From assembly GCA_022509205.1 (NCBI GenBank), contig JAFLTR010000004.1, positions 25,049 to 89,048 of the forward strand: a stretch of 64,000 bases of DNA. The letters are read 5' to 3'. The stretch comes from Muribaculaceae bacterium (GTDB lineage: Bacteria > Bacteroidota > Bacteroidia > Bacteroidales > Muribaculaceae). A program made the translations under genes and the position numbers. Below are positions 54,188 to 63,614 of this stretch, in pieces (within the stretch, counting starts at the first letter, position 1; each line of letters starts with the position of its first letter). The notes under the pieces were generated by a model that was not told the origin of the DNA, did not search any database, and saw only the letters and a list, made by a program, of their open reading frames with translations.

Positions 54188-55153
54188 TTATTGCAAAGAG
54201 AAGAGGGTTGCCACAAATTCTTCGGGATTGAACACCTGAAGGTCGTCGATTCCCTCCCCAATTCCAATATATTTCACGGGAATCTTAAACTGGTCGCTGA
54301 TGCCGATCACCACGCCTCCTTTTGCCGTGCCGTCAAGTTTTGTTACAGCCAGAGCGTTCACTTCCGTAGCTGCCACAAACTGTTTTGCCTGTTCAAAAGC
54401 ATTCTGGCCTGTACTGCCGTCGAGCACCAGCAACACTTCCTGCGGAGCCTCGGGAACGACACGTTTCATCACATTCTTAATTTTCGTGAGTTCATTCATG
54501 AGTCCCACCTTATTGTGGAGTCGGCCCGCAGTATCGATAATCACCACATCCGCCCCTTGTGCTTTTGCTGAATTGAGCGTATCGAAAGCCACGGCTGCCG
54601 GATCGCTACCCATCTTCTGCTTGATCACAGGCACCCCTACTCTTTCACCCCATATATCAAGCTGCTCTATAGCGGCAGCCCTGAAAGTATCAGCGGCACC
54701 CAACACAACTTTATTCCCCGCCTGCTTGAATTGAGCCGCAAGCTTGCCGATGGTGGTGGTTTTCCCTACACCGTTTACCCCCACTACCATAATGACATAG
54801 GGCACACCGGTTTTTGGAAGGGTAAAATCTTCCGCCACTTCTACTGCCCCCGAAGGCTTGGCAAGAAGTCCGGAAATCTCCTCTCCAAGCAATTTATTGA
54901 GCTCGGCAGTGTTGACATATTTGTCCTTGGCAACACGTGCCCGTATGCGGTCGATGATTTTAAGAGTGGTATCGACACCTACATCGCTCGTGATGAATGA
55001 TTCCTCAAGCTCATCCAACACATCATCGTCTATTTTACTTTTCCCCGCAATCGCACGAGAAATCTTGCCCCATACACCCTCTTTAGTCTTCTGGAGTCCG
55101 GCATCTAATTTCTCCTTTTTCTCCCGATTGAATAATTTACCAAAAAATCCCAT
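54188..55153 (-). CDS. ftsY: Signal recognition particle receptor FtsY
   Basis: The SRP receptor GTPase that docks ribosome-nascent chain complexes at the membrane. The 321-aa protein has a short basic N-terminus, the N domain (about residues 25-100), and the G domain with GVNGVGKTTTIGKLA, AADTFRAAAIEQL, DTAGRLHN, TKLDGTAKGG and the C-terminal GIGEGIDDLQVFNP. It lacks the long acidic A domain of the E. coli protein, as usual in this phylum. First gene of ftsY-rimO-menF. Confidence 0.97.
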   Translation of the reverse strand: MGFFGKLFNREKKEKLDAGLQKTKEGVWGKISRAIAGKSKIDDDVLDELEESFITSDVGVDTTLKIIDRIRARVAKDKYVNTAELNKLLGEEISGLLAKPSGAVEVAEDFTLPKTGVPYVIMVVGVNGVGKTTTIGKLAAQFKQAGNKVVLGAADTFRAAAIEQLDIWGERVGVPVIKQKMGSDPAAVAFDTLNSAKAQGADVVIIDTAGRLHNKVGLMNELTKIKNVMKRVVPEAPQEVLLVLDGSTGQNAFEQAKQFVAATEVNALAVTKLDGTAKGGVVIGISDQFKIPVKYIGIGEGIDDLQVFNPEEFVATLFSLQ

Positions 55154-55203
55154 TTTAACTGTCTTGTTAGCTTATGCGAAATTAGTTAAAAAACTTGAAT
55201 TTA

Positions 55204-55235
55204 TTGGCAGATAAATGAAAACTCTATTAAATTTG
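55204..55235 (+). promoter_or_regulatory. Promoter of the barrel/PorE-like operon
   Basis: ATTG (TTG at 55204-55206), a 21-nt spacer and TAAATTTG at 55228-55235 fit the consensus. Expected leader about 58 nt to the ATG at 55300. Confidence 0.65.
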
Positions 55236-55299
55236 CAGATTAAAGGTGTAGGATTCATCCTCAGGGATTAACCGAAAAACCGATCAGAAACTTCACAGA

Positions 55300-56421
55300 A
55301 TGAGAGGAAAACATCTGTTGCTAATATTGACTATGTTAATAGTAAGCCAAACTTCCTATTCCCAGGAGGATTATGAGGAAGTAATGGCCGGCATCTGTGA
55401 AGATTTGTATGATGTTCCCGAGCCAATAAAAGAATACTCCGGGATTTCAAAATTGACTCATGGAGTGTCTTCTTGGTGCAGGAAGAATCATGTGGCCGAC
55501 GGCCTTGATGTGGGGATCGATTTCGGTTCCATGGGAGTGGGATTGGAGGTGAAAACTCCTGTCACGAAATGGGCTGCGCTCCGGGTTGGAGTGGATTGGA
55601 TGCCCGCTTTCACCGTGCCTATGAGTTTCAATCTCAACACCTTTGCGGGTGGTGTGGCAACCAATAATTTTCAGAAGATTGCCGACCGGCTATATAATCT
55701 GACCGGTATCGAAATGGATGAGACCGTCCACATGAACGGACGTGGTTCGATGGTCAATTTCAAATTGATGGTAGACATCTATCCCGTGCCCTCAAACCGC
55801 CATTGGCATCTTACGGCCGGTTTTTTTGCCGGCACATCGATGGTGGGCAAAGCCCTCAATACGAGGGAGGAGAAACCAACCCTTGTGGGGCTTAATATAT
55901 ACAACCGGGCCTACGAATATTTCACCAATCTTGAAAGTATCTTCGATGTTCCGTTAGGCGGCGGTGCATATATGGATCCCGAGCTCGTGATGGAAGTTCA
56001 GGAAAGATTTGAAAGATATGGGAGAATGGGGGTTAGAATCGGTTATTTCGACCGCGATATCGGGATGGATCCGGAGACCGGGCAACCGATATATAAAAAA
56101 GGGGATCCGTATATAATGGAACCGGCTCCCGACGGGACAATATCGGCCCGTGCCTTCGTGAATCATTTCAAACCATATATAGGTGCAGGTTATGCCACCG
56201 ATATCGACCGCAAGGGTAAGTGGCATTTCGGAGTTGACCTCGGAGTTCTCTTTTGGGGAGGAGCCCCCGATGTGATAAATCACGATTATGTCACCGGCAA
56301 AGATATTAATTTCACAAAAGATCTCGTTAATATAAGAGGACGTGTGGGGGATTATATGAAGATCATCAAGTCCTTTCCCGTATTTCCCGTCCTGGCCTTC
56401 AAGTTTTCCTACTCTATATGA
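55300..56421 (+). CDS. Predicted outer-membrane beta-barrel protein
   Basis: A 373-aa exported protein with a signal peptide (ending near SYSQ). From residue about 68 it shows alternating hydrophobic patterns typical of an outer-membrane barrel (GLDVGIDFGSMGVGLEVKT, WAALRVGVDWMP, HWHLTAGFFAG, KWHFGVDLGVLF), and it ends AFKFSYSI, with a hydrophobic terminal residue after an aromatic pattern. I do not recognise a named family. Its stop codon overlaps the ATG of the PorE-like gene (ATGA), so the two proteins are made together and may act as a complex, for example with the OmpA protein clamping the barrel to peptidoglycan. Confidence 0.75.
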   Translation: MRGKHLLLILTMLIVSQTSYSQEDYEEVMAGICEDLYDVPEPIKEYSGISKLTHGVSSWCRKNHVADGLDVGIDFGSMGVGLEVKTPVTKWAALRVGVDWMPAFTVPMSFNLNTFAGGVATNNFQKIADRLYNLTGIEMDETVHMNGRGSMVNFKLMVDIYPVPSNRHWHLTAGFFAGTSMVGKALNTREEKPTLVGLNIYNRAYEYFTNLESIFDVPLGGGAYMDPELVMEVQERFERYGRMGVRIGYFDRDIGMDPETGQPIYKKGDPYIMEPAPDGTISARAFVNHFKPYIGAGYATDIDRKGKWHFGVDLGVLFWGGAPDVINHDYVTGKDINFTKDLVNIRGRVGDYMKIIKSFPVFPVLAFKFSYSI

Positions 56422-58427
56422 GATCTAAATTTATTGGTATTCTGATGGTCGTTGGTGCCATCTTTTTTTTAACCGGCTGCAAGAGTGCCAAACTTGCGGA
56501 CGCCGAGGAAGCGTATGCCCGGGGCGAATTTTTCGATGCGCAGAAGATTTATAAGAAAGTCTATAATTCACTGACAAAGCGAGAAGACCGGCCTTTGCGA
56601 GGTGAAGTGGCTTATAAGTTGGGCTTATGCTATGAGAAGTTGAACATGTCTCCACGCGCATCCGCGGCGTTCCAGAATTCCATACGGTTTGAATATCCCG
56701 ACAGCATGGCTTACTTCTATCTGGGGAAAAACCTCCAGGCCGAAGGTAAATACAGTCAGGCAATAAAAGCCTATGAAGATTTTCTGGCCTTTAACCCCGG
56801 AGAAGACGGTAAACCTGCAGCATTAAATTATAAAGCACTTGCCAACGAAGGGATCCTGGGTTGCAATATGGCTATCGCCTCCAAGGAGAAACCCAAGACA
56901 AGGTATATCGTCAGGAATATGAAGCTTTTCAATTCCAGCCGGGCCGATTATGCTCCGATGTTTCTCGACAAGACGGGCGACCAGATATATTTCACCTCCA
57001 CTAATGAGAAAGTCACCGGTGAGAACAAATCGGAAGTGACGGGAATGAAACGTGGCGACATCTTCTTTGCAAAGAAAAACGAAAGGGGCCAGTGGCAAAG
57101 GCCGGAAGCCGTGGAGGGTGAACTTAACTCCGACGCCGACGAAGGTATCGTGAGCTTTTCTCCGGATGGCCAGGTGATGTATCTGACCCGTGCTTCAAAA
57201 TCTGAAACGTCTCATTCCACGGTAGAGATATACACATCTCGTCGAAGCGACGCATCATGGAGCGCTCCGGAGAAATTTGTGATAGTAAACGACAGTGTCA
57301 CGGCCACTGGACATCCGGCTGTTTCGGCCGATGGTAAATATCTCTATTTCACAAGCGATATGCCCGGCGGCTACGGCGGCCTCGATATATGGAGAATAGA
57401 TATCAACGACAGGGTGGGAACCCTCAAAAATATGGGACCTCAGATCAATACCCCCGGTGATGAGATGTTCCCTTATTCACGCACCGACTCCCTCTTCTAT
57501 TTCGCATCCAACGGTCATCCGGGATTTGGCGGCCTTGATATTTTCCGGGCAAAACTTAACACCACAGGAGATTACTGGAGTGTGGAAAATATGGGACTCC
57601 CCATCAACAGTGCTGCCGATGATTTCGGAATAACTTTCGGTGTCGGAGAGAGCGGGTATTTCAGTTCCAACAGAGGAGATGCCAGAGGCTACGATCACAT
57701 ATACAGTTTCGAACTTCCCGATCTGAAGATCACAATTTCAGGATATGTGCTCGACAAGGATGAGGAACCGGTGGCAGGAGCAATCATAAGAATTGTCGGC
57801 GACGACGGCAGCAACCAGCGGGAAATAGCACGTGACGACGGTTCCTTCAAATTCAATCTCGGGAGAGGGGTGAAATATGTGATGAAAGCCGGAGCTCCCG
57901 GATATCTGAATGTGAAGCAGGAATTTGAAAGCGATATAGCGGAAGAAGATGCCGATTATGGCATCGATTTCATCCTGGCCGCCATCAATAAGCCACAGGT
58001 GGTGGAAAATATATTCTATGATTTCGACAAGGCCACATTGAGACCCGAGTCGAAAGAGGCACTCGACGAGATTGTGGCTATGCTAAATGAGAATCCTCAC
58101 GTGTCGATAGAGATGGGAAGCCACACCGACCGTAAAGGAAGTGATGAATACAATATGGCTCTTTCGGAGAGGAGGGCTCAAAGTGTGATCGATTATCTGG
58201 TGGATGCCGGAATTTCCCCTGAAAGACTTAGTCCAAAAGGTTATGGTGAATCTGTCCCGAAAACTGTCACCAAGAGAATCAACAGAGATTATCCTCAGTT
58301 TGAAGAGGGAACTGTATTGAGCGAGGAATTCATAGAGAGTCTAAGTGAAGAGGATCAGGAAGCAGCCGACCAGATCAACCGTCGCACGGAATTTCAGGTA
58401 CTTTCAATAGAATTCGGACTCTTCTAA
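56418..58427 (+). CDS. PorE-like TPR/propeller/CRD/OmpA lipoprotein
   Basis: A 669-aa lipoprotein (lipobox FLTGC, Cys21). In order: a TPR block (about residues 25-150), a beta-propeller of PD40/WD40-like blades (about 170-430, with FSPDGQVMYLT, VSADGKYLYFTSD and a GGLDIWR/GGLDIFR repeat), a carboxypeptidase-regulatory-like domain (about 438-520), and a C-terminal OmpA domain (about 535-660) with IFYDFDKATLRPES and SHTDRKGSDEYN that binds peptidoglycan. This is the exact domain order of PorE, a type IX secretion component. It is encoded with a barrel protein by ATGA overlap. Whether it serves type IX secretion here or is a general envelope anchor cannot be decided. Confidence 0.88.
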   Translation: MRSKFIGILMVVGAIFFLTGCKSAKLADAEEAYARGEFFDAQKIYKKVYNSLTKREDRPLRGEVAYKLGLCYEKLNMSPRASAAFQNSIRFEYPDSMAYFYLGKNLQAEGKYSQAIKAYEDFLAFNPGEDGKPAALNYKALANEGILGCNMAIASKEKPKTRYIVRNMKLFNSSRADYAPMFLDKTGDQIYFTSTNEKVTGENKSEVTGMKRGDIFFAKKNERGQWQRPEAVEGELNSDADEGIVSFSPDGQVMYLTRASKSETSHSTVEIYTSRRSDASWSAPEKFVIVNDSVTATGHPAVSADGKYLYFTSDMPGGYGGLDIWRIDINDRVGTLKNMGPQINTPGDEMFPYSRTDSLFYFASNGHPGFGGLDIFRAKLNTTGDYWSVENMGLPINSAADDFGITFGVGESGYFSSNRGDARGYDHIYSFELPDLKITISGYVLDKDEEPVAGAIIRIVGDDGSNQREIARDDGSFKFNLGRGVKYVMKAGAPGYLNVKQEFESDIAEEDADYGIDFILAAINKPQVVENIFYDFDKATLRPESKEALDEIVAMLNENPHVSIEMGSHTDRKGSDEYNMALSERRAQSVIDYLVDAGISPERLSPKGYGESVPKTVTKRINRDYPQFEEGTVLSEEFIESLSEEDQEAADQINRRTEFQVLSIEFGLF

Positions 58428-58446
58428 ATTTACATTGATAAAGGAG

Positions 58447-58486
58447 AACCCCGGCGTGGCATCGGCCACTCCGGGGTTGCTTTTTT
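58447..58486 (+). terminator. Rho-independent terminator of the PorE-like operon
   Basis: AACCCCGG (58447-58454) pairs with CCGGGGTT (58471-58478), with a further inner GTGGC/GCCAC stem and an ATCG loop, followed by GCTTTTTT. It lies 19 nt after the stop codon. Confidence 0.9.
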
Positions 58487-58515
58487 CTCCCTTTCGGGAA
58501 ATTATATTTGTGCGA

Positions 58516-60282
58516 TTAATACTGCACTTTCAAAGGATCAGCTCCCTTATTGTAGAGGAACTCTGTTTCCGGCACCTGATATCTCCAGCCGGCAAATTCT
58601 GAAGCAGTATAGCTGGCTGCGTCAGCACCCCAGTTGCCTGACTCAGGATTACCTTCCTCCCAGACATTACGGATAAGGTCATCACCCCAGCGTTTCATGT
58701 CAAACCAGTTGAAGCCTTCATCCCAAAGTTCTATCTCGCGATATGCCTTGATATGGGCCAGAAGTTCTTCGCCGGTCAATGTGCAGTCATATTCCGGGTC
58801 ACGAACACCCTTATTCAGGTAATTCATCATCTCCTGAGCTGCTGTGGTATTGCCAAGCATATATTGTGCTTCAGCCACATAGTAGCCCAATTCGGAGGCA
58901 CGCATGAATGGGAAGTTGTTGTAGGCATAATTGCCCTCGCCCCAGAACTTGAAACCAAGACCGAATCTCGGATCTATGTAGGTATAAGGATCTGTGAGGC
59001 TTTCATCGTAATTGACAAGAGCGCTTCCAAATTCTTCCATCCAGCCCAATGCGTAATAATTGGCCATGTAGTAAGCATCATATCCTCCGAAGTCGGGAAT
59101 ACTTGCGCCACCGTCTGCCCAGATCACCATATTGTCAGGGTCAGCGATACCTCCATTATCAATTGAAATGAAGAAATCCTCGGGAGTTATGCCGAAAGTA
59201 GCTGCAAATTCCGGGATGAGCTCCATCAATTCCGGCATGAAATAAAGATATTTACGGCAGTCAGTCATAGCAAGATTCTTGTAGAGGGTATAGTCCATGG
59301 AATCTCCAAGACCGAAGCGGCCTGTGTATTGGCCGTTGAAAGCCTGCCAGTTACCCCAGCAGTATTGGCCTACATCCTGAGCTTCAAGGTCTGTAGCCCA
59401 AAGATATTCGCTGTTGGCATATACAAAACCTGAACGATATTCATCGGCACTCATGAGAGGATAGCCGGCCATTGCAGCCTCCGCCATTTCGATAGCCGTT
59501 GCGTAATCATTCTTGAGCATTGCGGCACGTGCATAGAGTCCGCGAGCCACATCCTCATTAGGCATCCATACGCTGTTACCACGTGAGTAGGAACTGTTTT
59601 CGAATATGTCGATAGCATCGTCGAGATCGCTATAGATCTGAGCAAGCACCTCACCCATTGTGGAGAAATCCTTATTTACATTTTCCACTGTAGAGGGTTC
59701 TGTGCGCAATATTACACAATAGGCAGAGCCATTGTTGGAATCGTCCCAACGCGGAGCATAGGTCTGAAGCAGACGGATATAACCATGCGCACGGATTGTA
59801 AGGGCCACAGCTTCGATGAAATCTTTCTCATCGATTTCTTCATCGGCCACTTCCATATCTTCTACAATAGCCAAAAGATTGTTGGCATCATCGATGAGGT
59901 TATAGCAGTATCTCCACATATAAGCCGGATACACTGCTGCATTCTCATTAAGGTAACGCCAGTTTACATAGTTTGTACCCATCGAACTCAGAGTCCAGAG
60001 TCCTTGGAGACATGCGTTTCCTTTTGCCTCGGCAAAGAAGGTAAGCAGCCATGGCTCACCGTTAGGTCCGTTGAAGCCATAATCGCAGTCACGGTACATA
60101 CCGTTGCAGAGGCCCACCATTGCTGCATGAGCTCCGACAAGACTGCTTGAAACAGTGGAGGCACTCGCATCGGTGATAGGAGTCAGATCAAGGTAATCAT
60201 CCTTGCAAGAGGTCATGCTGGTGGCTATCGCTGCCGTGGCAAGTAGCCCTGCAAATCCTTTTATTATTATATTACTTTTCAT
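58516..60282 (-). CDS. SusD-like nutrient-binding lipoprotein (second pair)
   Basis: A 588-aa SusD/RagB-family lipoprotein (lipobox MTSC, Cys26) with the typical start CKDDYLDLTPITD, helical TPR-like body, and C-terminal REIELWDEGFNWFDMKRWG. It follows susC after 20 nt and is the last gene of its operon; a convergent operon terminates only 30 nt beyond its end. No glycoside hydrolase or peptidase accompanies it, so the ligand is unknown. Confidence 0.94.
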   Translation of the reverse strand: MKSNIIIKGFAGLLATAAIATSMTSCKDDYLDLTPITDASASTVSSSLVGAHAAMVGLCNGMYRDCDYGFNGPNGEPWLLTFFAEAKGNACLQGLWTLSSMGTNYVNWRYLNENAAVYPAYMWRYCYNLIDDANNLLAIVEDMEVADEEIDEKDFIEAVALTIRAHGYIRLLQTYAPRWDDSNNGSAYCVILRTEPSTVENVNKDFSTMGEVLAQIYSDLDDAIDIFENSSYSRGNSVWMPNEDVARGLYARAAMLKNDYATAIEMAEAAMAGYPLMSADEYRSGFVYANSEYLWATDLEAQDVGQYCWGNWQAFNGQYTGRFGLGDSMDYTLYKNLAMTDCRKYLYFMPELMELIPEFAATFGITPEDFFISIDNGGIADPDNMVIWADGGASIPDFGGYDAYYMANYYALGWMEEFGSALVNYDESLTDPYTYIDPRFGLGFKFWGEGNYAYNNFPFMRASELGYYVAEAQYMLGNTTAAQEMMNYLNKGVRDPEYDCTLTGEELLAHIKAYREIELWDEGFNWFDMKRWGDDLIRNVWEEGNPESGNWGADAASYTASEFAGWRYQVPETEFLYNKGADPLKVQY

Positions 60283-60302
60283 TCTGATTGTTCCTTTTTA
60301 GA

Positions 60303-63300
60303 TTAGAAATTAGCTGTCAGGGAGAAGTTGAATACACGGCTCTGCACGAAGTAATTGCCTTGACCACCGCCATAGTTATACTGCGGGTTGATACCCTTGC
60401 GGGCAGTCACTGTGAAGAGGTTTTCGATCGAGCAGCCTAAATTGAGGCCTTGGAGCTTCATTGCACTCACCCATTTGCGCGGGAAATCATAGTTGATGTT
60501 GAGATTCTTGAATACCAGCCAGCTTGAACTTGTGAGCCAATGAGATGATGTGGCGTTGTTGTAGTTGGTCATTGTGGCATTCGAGGTCAGGATGGGCACT
60601 CCGTTCTTGTCGATACGGTTGGCGGAATCTTCTGTCATACCTTCAGGAACTGACTTCCAGGCTTTGAGATTATCAGTGTGGAAGGTATAGGTGTAGTTGT
60701 CGCTATAGTTGAAGCCCATGATGTCGATATAGGGAGTATCGTAGGTCTTGCCACCAAGGCTATAGGTGAAGAGCAGACCAAGATTGATACCTTTCCAGCT
60801 CAGGTTGGTGCCGAATGAACCATACACTGTCGGCAGTGATGTGCCCTGGAAATCGTAGGAAGCATAGGCTGTGTTATAGGTGTAATACTTACCGTTGTAT
60901 TCCACGAGGTTGCCTGTTGCTTCTGCTGTGGCAAGGTTATTGTTCCAGAGAGCCTGGTTGAACGCCCAGTTGCCATCTGCATCCTGAGACTCCCAACGAT
61001 GGCTGTCTTGATTGATCTCATAGAGTGAGCGACCGTTCATCTGGTCTACACCGGCCCATGTCGGCATGTACCATTCGTAGCGGCTCTTGCCTTCAACAAG
61101 GGTGTAGCCTGTGCCTGAACCCCACTGATTGCCAAGAGGAAGCTTTGTAACCTTGTTCTTGATAAATGTAGCGTCGATATTGAAATTCCAGGTCACATTT
61201 TTGTTGCGGATAATATCTACACCGAACGCCAGCTCCCAACCCCAGTTCTGGATATCACCAAGATTTGAAAGGACTGTCCAGTTGCTACCGTCGTATGTTC
61301 CACCTGCACTCGGAGGCATCGGAAGATTGTAGAGAAGGTCGTTGGTCTTCTTCAGGAAATAACCAACTGAGAAGTTGAATCTGTTGTCGAAGAGAGTGCC
61401 TTCCAAGGCAACGTCTAATGTTTTAGTGCTTTCCCATTTAGCATCAGTTGCAGGGAGCTGAGAGGGATATACGGATGCATAACCGCCGTAGCCCATAGGC
61501 TGATTGTAATATAGAGCCCAATAAGCATAGGATGAAGCTGCCGCATCGTTACCTACCGAACCGTATGCTGCCCTGAGTTTCAGATAGTTCACCCAGTCTA
61601 CATTCTGCATGAATTTCTCTTTGTCGATCACCCAGCTTGCTCCGACACTCCAGAATGTACCCCAGCGTTTATCTTTGGCAAAACGGCTGGTGCCATCTCT
61701 ACGGATAGAAGCCTCGGCAAAATATCTCTGGTCGAAGTTATATCTAACCCTGCCAAGATAAGACTCTGTGCGTCTCTTGATGTGATAAGCGTCGTCGCCA
61801 TATTCCTCTGAATAGTTGCCAAGTTCCGGCACATTCGGGAAGATTTCGCCGATCTTGTCGATATAATCATAACCATAGTCATATTGATAGTTCTCGTGGT
61901 CGAGAAGCACGTCGATATGGTTCAGGCCGTAGTCCTGGTTCCATGTGAGGGTTTGCATGAAGTTGTAAGTGTTGGTATATAACCATTGCTTTTCAAGCAA
62001 ACCGCCAAGGCTCACGCCGCTGCCGACATTAGGATTCCAGGTCACTGTGTAGGTCTGACGGTCGCGATACATGTTTCCGCGCACTGTAAGCTCGAAGCCA
62101 TAAGGGATCACAGCCGTGCCATAGATTGAGCCGTCAAGGGTCAGTGCGTTGTAGCCCTCAAAGTCATGACGTATGCCGTAACCGATATTATAGCCCTGGA
62201 TGGTGCCGGAGTTTCCGTTAGGACCCCCTCCGCCGTTCACTGTTCCAAGGTTCCATGCCGGTTCGCCGTTTTCATCATAGATGATGCTGCCGTCGGCATT
62301 ATGGTAATAGTAGGGATAGAACGGTGCGATATAGATGTTGTTGAAAGGGTTACTAACAACATTGAGGTTGCTGCTTGAGAACTGAGCCTGGTCGGAATCC
62401 TGATAACCGGCGAAGAGGTTTGCTCCGAAGCGGAAATATTTCACCGGATTGATATCCACATTGAATCTGGCTGTGAAACGCTCGAAGTCGGTCTTTAATA
62501 CATAACCGTTCTCTTTCAGATAACCTACTGAACCAAACACATTCACTTTTTCAGTAGCAGCAGTGGCATTGATGTTGTATTCCTGACGGTAGCCGTTGCG
62601 CGATACTATCTTCCACCAGTCGGTATCGGTATAACCCGGAAGAGGATTTAATCCGGATCTTACTTTTCCGTTGGCATCGAAAATTTCTTCTGCAGGCACA
62701 CCATAAGTGTTTGCAAAATTAGCGTCCGAACCGCTGTAGAAACGTCCGATATTATAAGCTATTGCATCTTCGCGCGACACACCCGGATTAGCGGCAAGAG
62801 TGGCATTGGTCATAGCTTCAAGACGCAATTCCATCCATTGGTTGGGGGTCACCATATCATAGAATGGAAGACCGCGGTTGTACATACCCTGGTTCACCTG
62901 TACGGTCACATCCACTTTACCTGTACGTTTTCCGCGCTTTGTTGTGATAAGGATTACACCGTTTGCACCCTTGGCACCATAAAGTGCGCAGGAAGCGGCA
63001 TCCTTAAGCACTGACATCGACTCAACATCGGAAGGGTTGATGTCGGCAATACTTCCGTTGTAGATCACACCGTCTACTACATATAGAGGTGCTGTGGTAC
63101 CGTTGATTGTGTTGATACCACGAATAAGGATTGCGGGATCAGAACCCGGAGTACCGGTGGTGTTGCTTACTTGCACACCTGGAGCGTTACCTTCGATAGC
63201 TGCTGTAACACTTGTCACAGGACGTGAAGCGATTTCATCAGCATTAACCACAGCTACTGAGCCGGTAAGAGACTCTTTAGATGCTGTACCGTAGGCCACT

Positions 63301-63614
63301 ACAACTACGTTGTCGAGGGCTGTGGCAGCATTTTGCATGTAAATTGTCATGCCGTCGTGTAGTTGCACTGTCTGTGTGGCATATCCAACATAAGACACTT
63401 GAGCCTTGTCTACATTGGAAGGCACAGTAAGAGTGAATTTACCCTCGACATCGGCGGCAACACCTTGTCCACCACCTATCGGCATGATCGTCGCCCCTAC
63501 CAGGGGTTCATTGTCTGACGCATCGAGAACTGTGCCATGGTATGTGCGGGTTTGAGCCTGCAATCCCCATGTACACGCCAGAAGCGTCATCATGATAAGA
63601 AACAGTTTTCTCAT
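60303..63614 (-). CDS. SusC-like TonB-dependent transporter (second pair)
   Basis: A 1103-aa outer-membrane transporter. A signal peptide (ending LQAQ) is followed by the carboxypeptidase-D-like domain (about residues 22-92), a TonB box region DNVVVVAYGTASKESLTG, the plug with VLKDAASCALYGAKGANGVILITTKRG, and a barrel ending in SLTANF. The signature VAYGT, in place of VGYGT or VGYS, and the Cys-Ala in the plug motif distinguish it from the fructan SusC. It has a long upstream region rather than the short leader of the fructan susC. Substrate unknown. Confidence 0.95.
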   Translation of the reverse strand: MRKLFLIMMTLLACTWGLQAQTRTYHGTVLDASDNEPLVGATIMPIGGGQGVAADVEGKFTLTVPSNVDKAQVSYVGYATQTVQLHDGMTIYMQNAATALDNVVVVAYGTASKESLTGSVAVVNADEIASRPVTSVTAAIEGNAPGVQVSNTTGTPGSDPAILIRGINTINGTTAPLYVVDGVIYNGSIADINPSDVESMSVLKDAASCALYGAKGANGVILITTKRGKRTGKVDVTVQVNQGMYNRGLPFYDMVTPNQWMELRLEAMTNATLAANPGVSREDAIAYNIGRFYSGSDANFANTYGVPAEEIFDANGKVRSGLNPLPGYTDTDWWKIVSRNGYRQEYNINATAATEKVNVFGSVGYLKENGYVLKTDFERFTARFNVDINPVKYFRFGANLFAGYQDSDQAQFSSSNLNVVSNPFNNIYIAPFYPYYYHNADGSIIYDENGEPAWNLGTVNGGGGPNGNSGTIQGYNIGYGIRHDFEGYNALTLDGSIYGTAVIPYGFELTVRGNMYRDRQTYTVTWNPNVGSGVSLGGLLEKQWLYTNTYNFMQTLTWNQDYGLNHIDVLLDHENYQYDYGYDYIDKIGEIFPNVPELGNYSEEYGDDAYHIKRRTESYLGRVRYNFDQRYFAEASIRRDGTSRFAKDKRWGTFWSVGASWVIDKEKFMQNVDWVNYLKLRAAYGSVGNDAAASSYAYWALYYNQPMGYGGYASVYPSQLPATDAKWESTKTLDVALEGTLFDNRFNFSVGYFLKKTNDLLYNLPMPPSAGGTYDGSNWTVLSNLGDIQNWGWELAFGVDIIRNKNVTWNFNIDATFIKNKVTKLPLGNQWGSGTGYTLVEGKSRYEWYMPTWAGVDQMNGRSLYEINQDSHRWESQDADGNWAFNQALWNNNLATAEATGNLVEYNGKYYTYNTAYASYDFQGTSLPTVYGSFGTNLSWKGINLGLLFTYSLGGKTYDTPYIDIMGFNYSDNYTYTFHTDNLKAWKSVPEGMTEDSANRIDKNGVPILTSNATMTNYNNATSSHWLTSSSWLVFKNLNINYDFPRKWVSAMKLQGLNLGCSIENLFTVTARKGINPQYNYGGGQGNYFVQSRVFNFSLTANF

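Noticed and set aside
54172-54267. Upstream extension of RimO
   Set aside because: It overlaps the end of ftsY; the Met at 54171 sits at the conserved start of the family.
60303-63614. Second susCD as part of the fructan regulon
   Set aside because: Its upstream region lacks the shared 29-bp element and the 30-nt leader, and no GH32 gene is near it.
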